Origin: Candidatus Hydrothermarchaeota archaeon
GTDB lineage: Archaea > Hydrothermarchaeota > Hydrothermarchaeia > Hydrothermarchaeales > WAQR01
Assembly: GCA_015520145.1 (NCBI GenBank)
Contig: WAQR01000102.1
Location: 1-17,622 of the forward strand
Length of the DNA: 17,622 bases
Direction: 5' to 3'
The position numbers and the translations under genes are program-made. This document shows positions 13,583-17,622 of this stretch, piece by piece. How positions within the stretch are numbered: position 1 is the stretch's first letter; each line of letters starts with the position of its first letter. The notes beneath the pieces were generated by a model. That model had not been told where the DNA came from and did not search any database. It saw only the letters and a program-made list of their open reading frames with translations.

Positions 13583-14701
13583 ATGATGAAAATCGTCTTC
13601 ATGATTCCTTCAAGGATAGGGGAATTCGGCCACAAAGTTCCAAAAGGAGCTGAAAGTTATTACACTATCAAAGAAGCTTTGAGAAGAGGATATATAAATA
13701 AAATTGTCTGTTGTGGGACAGGAGCCGAAGCTGAAATTGAAGGTAAAATTGTAAAGAACCCATTACTTCACTGGAGAGTTACCTGGGCAATAGATAAAAG
13801 CAACCAGTACCTGAAACTTTATGATGGTACCCCTGGCTGGGTATTGTTTGACCTGGCAGGACAGAGATTCATCAAAGATTCAGATATATTCCATGGGTTT
13901 CCCTTTGTTCCTCACTGTTTCCAGAGAGCTAAACAGCGAAATATCACGACGATTATGCAGATGACCGCGGCATATCCTGGTAGCATGTTTAGTAGTTTTA
14001 GGACAGGACTGATAAGGGATTGTCTCAGGTACACAGACTATATTTTCGCTCTATCAGACCCTGCGAAAGAGACGTACATCAAGGAAGGTTTCCCGGAGGA
14101 TAGGATGGTAAATATTTCATTTGGAGTTGATGAGAAAAAATTCAAACCAGGTGAAAAGAGAGATGCTGTTTTCAGGGGGCTTTTCGTTGGTTCTATGTAT
14201 CCATATAAAGGTATAAAATATCTCCTTAAAGCATGGTCCAGGCTGAACTTGAAAAATTCTGAACTGGTACTGTGTGGGATTATACCTGATGAAACGAAAG
14301 GGCTTATTGATTCTTACCGTACCAGGATTGCAATAAAAACACCAGGCCACGTGGACCCGGTCCCGTATTATCAGGAGGCAAGTGTATATATCCATCCATC
14401 CCTTACCGAAGGATTTGGAAAGGTTACTCTTGAAGCCATGGCCTCAGGGCTACCTGTAATTGCTACTGAAAATACTGGTGTAAGAGGGATAATAACTGAG
14501 GGAGAGGAAGGATTTATAGTCCCCATTAAAGACGTGAAAACACTCAAGGACAGGATTCAATACTTCTATGACAATCCAGACGAGATAGGTAGGATGGGCA
14601 GAAATGCCAGGAGACTTATCGAATCAAACTATACCTGGGACTGTTATTCTAAAAGGGTGGCAGATGCTTACGAAAGGGTCTATGAGATGGAGAAAGGGTG
14701 A
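13583..14701 (+). CDS. Glycosyltransferase family 4 (GT-B fold)
   Basis: A 372-residue retaining glycosyltransferase of the GT4/Glycos_transf_1 type, which moves a sugar from a nucleotide donor to a lipid-linked or other glycan acceptor at the cytoplasmic face of the membrane. The C-terminal donor domain is clear: LFVGSMYPYKGIKYLLKAW at the domain start, then HPSLTEGFGKVTLEAMASG with the E-x7-E motif (E276, E284), followed by LPVIATENTGVRGI. The N-terminal acceptor domain is divergent and lacks a signal peptide. Start ATG 13583 or ATG 13586 cannot be separated (MMK). It is 9 nt from the RHH gene and followed 21 nt later by the deacetylase, so it is part of the same operon. Sugar specificity cannot be read from sequence. 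Confidence 0.92.
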   Translation: MMKIVFMIPSRIGEFGHKVPKGAESYYTIKEALRRGYINKIVCCGTGAEAEIEGKIVKNPLLHWRVTWAIDKSNQYLKLYDGTPGWVLFDLAGQRFIKDSDIFHGFPFVPHCFQRAKQRNITTIMQMTAAYPGSMFSSFRTGLIRDCLRYTDYIFALSDPAKETYIKEGFPEDRMVNISFGVDEKKFKPGEKRDAVFRGLFVGSMYPYKGIKYLLKAWSRLNLKNSELVLCGIIPDETKGLIDSYRTRIAIKTPGHVDPVPYYQEASVYIHPSLTEGFGKVTLEAMASGLPVIATENTGVRGIITEGEEGFIVPIKDVKTLKDRIQYFYDNPDEIGRMGRNARRLIESNYTWDCYSKRVADAYERVYEMEKG

Positions 14702-14722
14702 GAAAATTAAAGGAGATGATTT

Positions 14723-15532
14723 ATGAAACTGGCGATTAGAGATGACGATACCTGTTATTTTACAAAACCCAGAGACATTGAAAATATTTATGCTGGGATA
14801 TGGGATACTGTACCAGTTTCTCTGGCCGTTGTCCCGTTTATTCATTCCAATTCAGATGCAGTACCTCCAGACAGGAGGGGAGGTGAGGGCAGTGATAGAG
14901 AACTGCCCATAGGCGAGAACAGAGCACTGGTGGATTTTATTAAGGATAAGATAAAAGAGGGAAAGCTGCATATCATGCTGCATGGGTACAGCCACCGGAA
15001 TTACAGAACCGGATTTGAATACGATACAGGGAGAGACCTCTATGAGAAGACAAAAAAGGGAAAAGAGTATCTCGAAGAACTATTTGATGTGAAAATAAGA
15101 TCATTTGTCCCTCCACACCACGCGCTATCCAGATGCGGCATGAAAGCGGTGGTAGATAATAACCTGAATATCGCCGGTACTGCGTCTTTACACAGAAGGT
15201 TTTTATTCGACTATCGGTATCTCACCAATCTAGCTAAAGTTTTCGCATTCAGATTGAAGTATGGTAAAAGGCCTGTTAGATATCCCTATGTACTGGATTT
15301 TGGTGACCACAAAGAGGTTTACTGTTATGTTGTAGTCCCCAAAGTAACTCTAAAAGAACTAATTGATGCCCTCTATTTCACTTACGAGAGAGGAGGGGTT
15401 TTCTGTATCACAGGACATGTCTCAAGCATGTCGGAAGACAGGACGAGGATTCAGGTTATGAAAGACATTGTTAAAGAGAGCAGAAAACTGGCTGACGTGG
15501 AATATGTATCAGTTAATGAATTATTTGATTAA
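14723..15532 (+). CDS. Polysaccharide deacetylase-like (NodB/DUF2334-type) protein
   Basis: A 269-residue protein of the NodB-homology/DUF2334-like group, which removes acetyl groups from amino sugars in glycans. The metal triad is visible: RDDDT at the N-terminus (D7-D9), and H87 and H91 in HGYSH; FVPPHHALS supplies a further conserved loop. The region about 47-63 is a Gly/Arg/Asp-rich insertion before the HGYSH segment. There is no signal peptide, so it probably acts in the cytoplasm on a lipid-linked or nucleotide-linked intermediate. A strong ribosome binding site (GGAG, 7 nt before ATG 14723) sets the start. It ends the plus-strand cluster and converges on the flippase gene with a 9-nt spacer. 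The deacetylase activity is inferred from motifs only. Confidence 0.85.
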   Translation: MKLAIRDDDTCYFTKPRDIENIYAGIWDTVPVSLAVVPFIHSNSDAVPPDRRGGEGSDRELPIGENRALVDFIKDKIKEGKLHIMLHGYSHRNYRTGFEYDTGRDLYEKTKKGKEYLEELFDVKIRSFVPPHHALSRCGMKAVVDNNLNIAGTASLHRRFLFDYRYLTNLAKVFAFRLKYGKRPVRYPYVLDFGDHKEVYCYVVVPKVTLKELIDALYFTYERGGVFCITGHVSSMSEDRTRIQVMKDIVKESRKLADVEYVSVNELFD

Positions 15533-15541
15533 ACAGCTCGA

Positions 15542-17089
15542 TTAACGCAGGAATCTCTTGATTATCTCTCTGACAAACGGGATTTTAATACCTGTCTTTT
15601 CCTCAATTGCCTTCATTATCTCTATATCTGTTCTATCAAAAGCTCTCAATATAAGTAAACCAGAAAAGTATAGCAGAATGAAGATTATAAAAGATGGCGG
15701 CAGTACCCATACCGGGATTGTGGGGAAAATGGCCTTCAGCAGGCCATAGAGAAGGCTAATTGAAAAAACAGATGCTGTAATGGGTTTAAAATAATAGATG
15801 CCAAACGGGAATAATTTGAGGTAGTGGTTTGCAAGTATCATGTTAAGCCAGTATTGGACAATCATCGAGAATGCCGTAGCCATTGCTGCACCGCTAATCC
15901 CATAGACAGGTATCAGCACAAGGTTTAGAACCACATTTAAAATCGCTGCAATGGTGGTTGTAATAAGTGTTATTTTTGTCTTCCCAATGGTGGCAAGTGC
16001 CCCTCCACCAGGCCCTGCTATGATAGATAAAAAAAATCCAAGTGATAAAATTGAAAATGGAACCGAGGCGGCAGAATATTCCGTACCAAACAGTGTGGTT
16101 ATTATAATCTCAGAAAAGAAGATGAATATCAGCGAAATCGGTAAAACACTCATAAAGAGCCATCTTGAGATGGTGCGATAAACAGAACGCATTTCATTAT
16201 ATTTTTTAATTGCAAAAAGCCCTGTAAACACCGGCAGGAAAAGCTGGCTTAGTGCATCAGGTATCATCATGACAAACGCTGCCGTGGGTCTGGCAACATT
16301 GTAGACGCCGACAGATTTAGAATCCAGGAAATAGCCAAGCATCAGGGTATCAGTCCATGAAAGGATCATATAGACCAGGGGCATTAGAGTCAGCGGCCAG
16401 GAATAGCTGAACAACTCTCTTATTTCGATTTTAGGTTTTATTTTTGTCCTGAATATCCTGTATATCTTAAATTCCAGAAAGTAAAGTATCAAGAATACAG
16501 ACAGTATAACAGACACAACTGTAGCAATACTGGCACCCAGTATCCCGAAACCCAGAAAAAGCAAAAGAACAGTCAGAACCAATCTGCTTGTTTGCATGAA
16601 AAACTGTTCTGTATAGACCGGATATTTTATATTTTCAAACCCTTTGGCAGTGAATACAAATATCTGTTTTACTGCATTAAATGGTATTGCAACCAGAAAT
16701 ATGAGCAGAACAGGTAAAAATCCAGGTTCGCTGAACAGGGTCTCTACAATCTCTTCAGAAAAGACGTATATTGCAGAGGCGATGATTAAAGATAGCAGAA
16801 AGACTATTTTAAGTGAGGTCAGAACCACACCTTTTACATAAGCCTCTTTTTTCTGGCCTCTGTAATACGAGACAAATCTCATCACACCTGACGGCAGGCC
16901 AATTGTGGCGAACACCGTTCCAACACCCAGTACTGCCAGACCGAGGTTCAGTAACCCATAGTCACCTGATCCGAGCCAGCGTGCGATTATCATCCTGTAG
17001 ATATAACCTGCAATGTTTGAGAAAAATATCCCCACAAAGAAAAAACCCGCACCTTTGACAAGGGTTTTAAGAGGTTGAGTATAGGTCAT
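15542..17089 (-). CDS. Wzx-like polysaccharide/lipid-linked oligosaccharide flippase
   Basis: A 515-residue integral membrane protein of the MOP superfamily (polysaccharide biosynthesis/Wzx/MATE-like flippases), with about 14 predicted TM helices. Typical features: KGAGFFFVGIFFSNIAGYIYRMIIARWLGSGDYGLLNLGL at the N-terminus (helix 1 and the first loop), a WTDTLMLGYFLDSKSVGVYNVA repeat motif starting the second half, and IPVYGISGAAMATA near helix 10. It is expected to flip lipid-linked glycans across the membrane. ATG 17089 is preferred over TTG 17098: a T-rich TATA-like segment (17111-17118, minus strand) about 25 bp upstream suggests a leaderless start. It is transcribed toward the deacetylase and supplies the export step to the cluster at 11809-15532. 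Confidence 0.92.
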   Translation of the reverse strand: MTYTQPLKTLVKGAGFFFVGIFFSNIAGYIYRMIIARWLGSGDYGLLNLGLAVLGVGTVFATIGLPSGVMRFVSYYRGQKKEAYVKGVVLTSLKIVFLLSLIIASAIYVFSEEIVETLFSEPGFLPVLLIFLVAIPFNAVKQIFVFTAKGFENIKYPVYTEQFFMQTSRLVLTVLLLFLGFGILGASIATVVSVILSVFLILYFLEFKIYRIFRTKIKPKIEIRELFSYSWPLTLMPLVYMILSWTDTLMLGYFLDSKSVGVYNVARPTAAFVMMIPDALSQLFLPVFTGLFAIKKYNEMRSVYRTISRWLFMSVLPISLIFIFFSEIIITTLFGTEYSAASVPFSILSLGFFLSIIAGPGGGALATIGKTKITLITTTIAAILNVVLNLVLIPVYGISGAAMATAFSMIVQYWLNMILANHYLKLFPFGIYYFKPITASVFSISLLYGLLKAIFPTIPVWVLPPSFIIFILLYFSGLLILRAFDRTDIEIMKAIEEKTGIKIPFVREIIKRFLR

Positions 17090-17110
17090 ATATAACAAAA
17101 TATGTTAAAA

Positions 17111-17118
17111 GATAAAAA
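17111..17118 (-). promoter_or_regulatory. Possible TATA box for the flippase gene
   Basis: The minus strand reads TTTTTATC about 22-29 bp above ATG 17089, in a 50-nt A/T-rich gap after the aspartase-like gene. It would give a message without a leader. Weak match to the consensus. Confidence 0.3.
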
Positions 17119-17140
17119 ACCTTTTCTATTAATCCTAACT

Positions 17141-17622
17141 CTATGTCAATTTTCTGATATCCAGGAGTCTGTCCAGCTCCTTTTCCGGCATCAGGTTTTT
17201 TTCAAGTACGAGTTCTCGTATGGTCATATCCTTCTCGACAGCTTCTTTTGCCAGTGAGGCAGCTTTGTCATAACCTATTACCGGGCTAAGTGCAGTGACG
17301 ACGGCAGAACTCATCTCGGCATACCTTGTGCAGACTGCCCTGTTTGCCGTGATGCCCTTTATGCACCTATCTGTGAACGCCCTGATACCATTTGTCAGTA
17401 TCTCGATAGAATCCAGGATATTGTAGGCGATAACAGGCATCATCACATTCAGCTCTAACTGCCCTGCCTGACATGCCCTTGCTACTGCCGTATCGTTCCC
17501 GATGACCTGGAAGCAGACCATATCAAGCATCTCGGCCATCACCGGGTTTACCTTCCCGGGCATGATGGACGACCCGGGCTGGACTGCCGGCAGGTTTATC
17601 TCGTTTAGCCCGGTCCTCGGGC
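17141..17622 (-). CDS. aspA: Aspartase/fumarase-family lyase (probably aspartate ammonia-lyase), truncated at the window edge
   Basis: The C-terminal 160 residues of a class II fumarase/aspartase-superfamily enzyme, with the N-terminal two thirds beyond the window end. The frame is open past ATG 17563, which lies inside the superfamily signature GSSIMPGKVNP, so it is not the start. GLNEINLPAVQPGSS precedes it. CFQVIGNDTAVARACQAGQL followed by ELNVMMPVIAYN matches aspartases better than fumarases, which usually read GNFELNVFKP. GITANRAVC and the final LDRLLDIRKL also fit. Aspartase reversibly deaminates L-aspartate to fumarate; it is cytosolic and tetrameric. Fumarase remains possible. The gene is upstream of the flippase on the same strand with a 42-51-nt spacer, but nothing links their functions. 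Confidence 0.85.
   Translation of the reverse strand, partial: PRTGLNEINLPAVQPGSSIMPGKVNPVMAEMLDMVCFQVIGNDTAVARACQAGQLELNVMMPVIAYNILDSIEILTNGIRAFTDRCIKGITANRAVCTRYAEMSSAVVTALSPVIGYDKAASLAKEAVEKDMTIRELVLEKNLMPEKELDRLLDIRKLT

Noticed and set aside
1..17622. tRNA genes, CRISPR arrays and insertion sequences
   Set aside because: I looked on both strands for tRNA T-loop patterns, regularly spaced 25-40-bp repeats and transposase motifs with terminal inverted repeats and found none that holds up.

Overview
The window looks archaeal, most likely from a methanogen- or ANME-like euryarchaeon (Halobacteriota type). The strongest marker is a full-length O-phosphoseryl-tRNA synthetase (SepRS), the first enzyme of tRNA-dependent cysteine synthesis in methanogens and relatives. 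Archaeal promoter style supports this: TATA-like boxes about 25-30 bp upstream of starts, some with almost no leader. So do an archaeal-type aspartate-semialdehyde dehydrogenase and an archaeal/eukaryal-type tRNA methylthiotransferase. A CcmH-like/DUF1573 membrane protein hints at cytochrome c or thiol-redox biology. The exact lineage is inference; no 16S or mcr gene is present.

Layout. 1-2870 (+): the 3' part of an MrpD/NuoM-like subunit and a complete NuoN/FpoN-like subunit, overlapping by ATGA, from an ion-translocating membrane complex. 2943-4271 (+): EPSP synthase (aroA), convergent with an aminotransferase. 5940-4298 (-): an Lrp/AsnC regulator translationally coupled to a class I aminotransferase. 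5941-6428: a gene-poor 0.49-kb stretch with many inverted repeats, tandem TATA-like boxes and one doubtful small ORF; this is the least explained part of the window. 7325-6429 (-): CcmH-like/DUF1573 protein. 8767-7430 (-): tRNA methylthiotransferase with an unusual Arg/Gly-rich repeated linker, divergent from sepS at 8923-10560 (+). 10693-11748 (+): asd, preceded by a dyad and a TATA box. 11809-15532 (+): a compact surface-glycan cluster of AlkP-type phosphodiesterase, small ribbon-helix-helix protein, GT4 glycosyltransferase and NodB-like deacetylase. It converges on a Wzx/MATE-like flippase (17089-15542, -). 17622-17141 (-): the C-terminal part of an aspartase/fumarase-family enzyme, cut by the window edge.

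How the genes fit together. The first pair belongs to energy conservation. aroA, asd, the aminotransferase and the aspartase-like enzyme all touch aspartate or aromatic amino-acid metabolism; archaea that make aromatics by the DKFP route start from aspartate semialdehyde. sepS and the methylthiotransferase are tRNA-related. The phosphodiesterase-to-flippase block is best read as making, modifying and exporting a lipid-linked surface glycan; by eye it is more AT-rich than the flanking housekeeping genes. No tRNA, rRNA, CRISPR array or insertion sequence was found.
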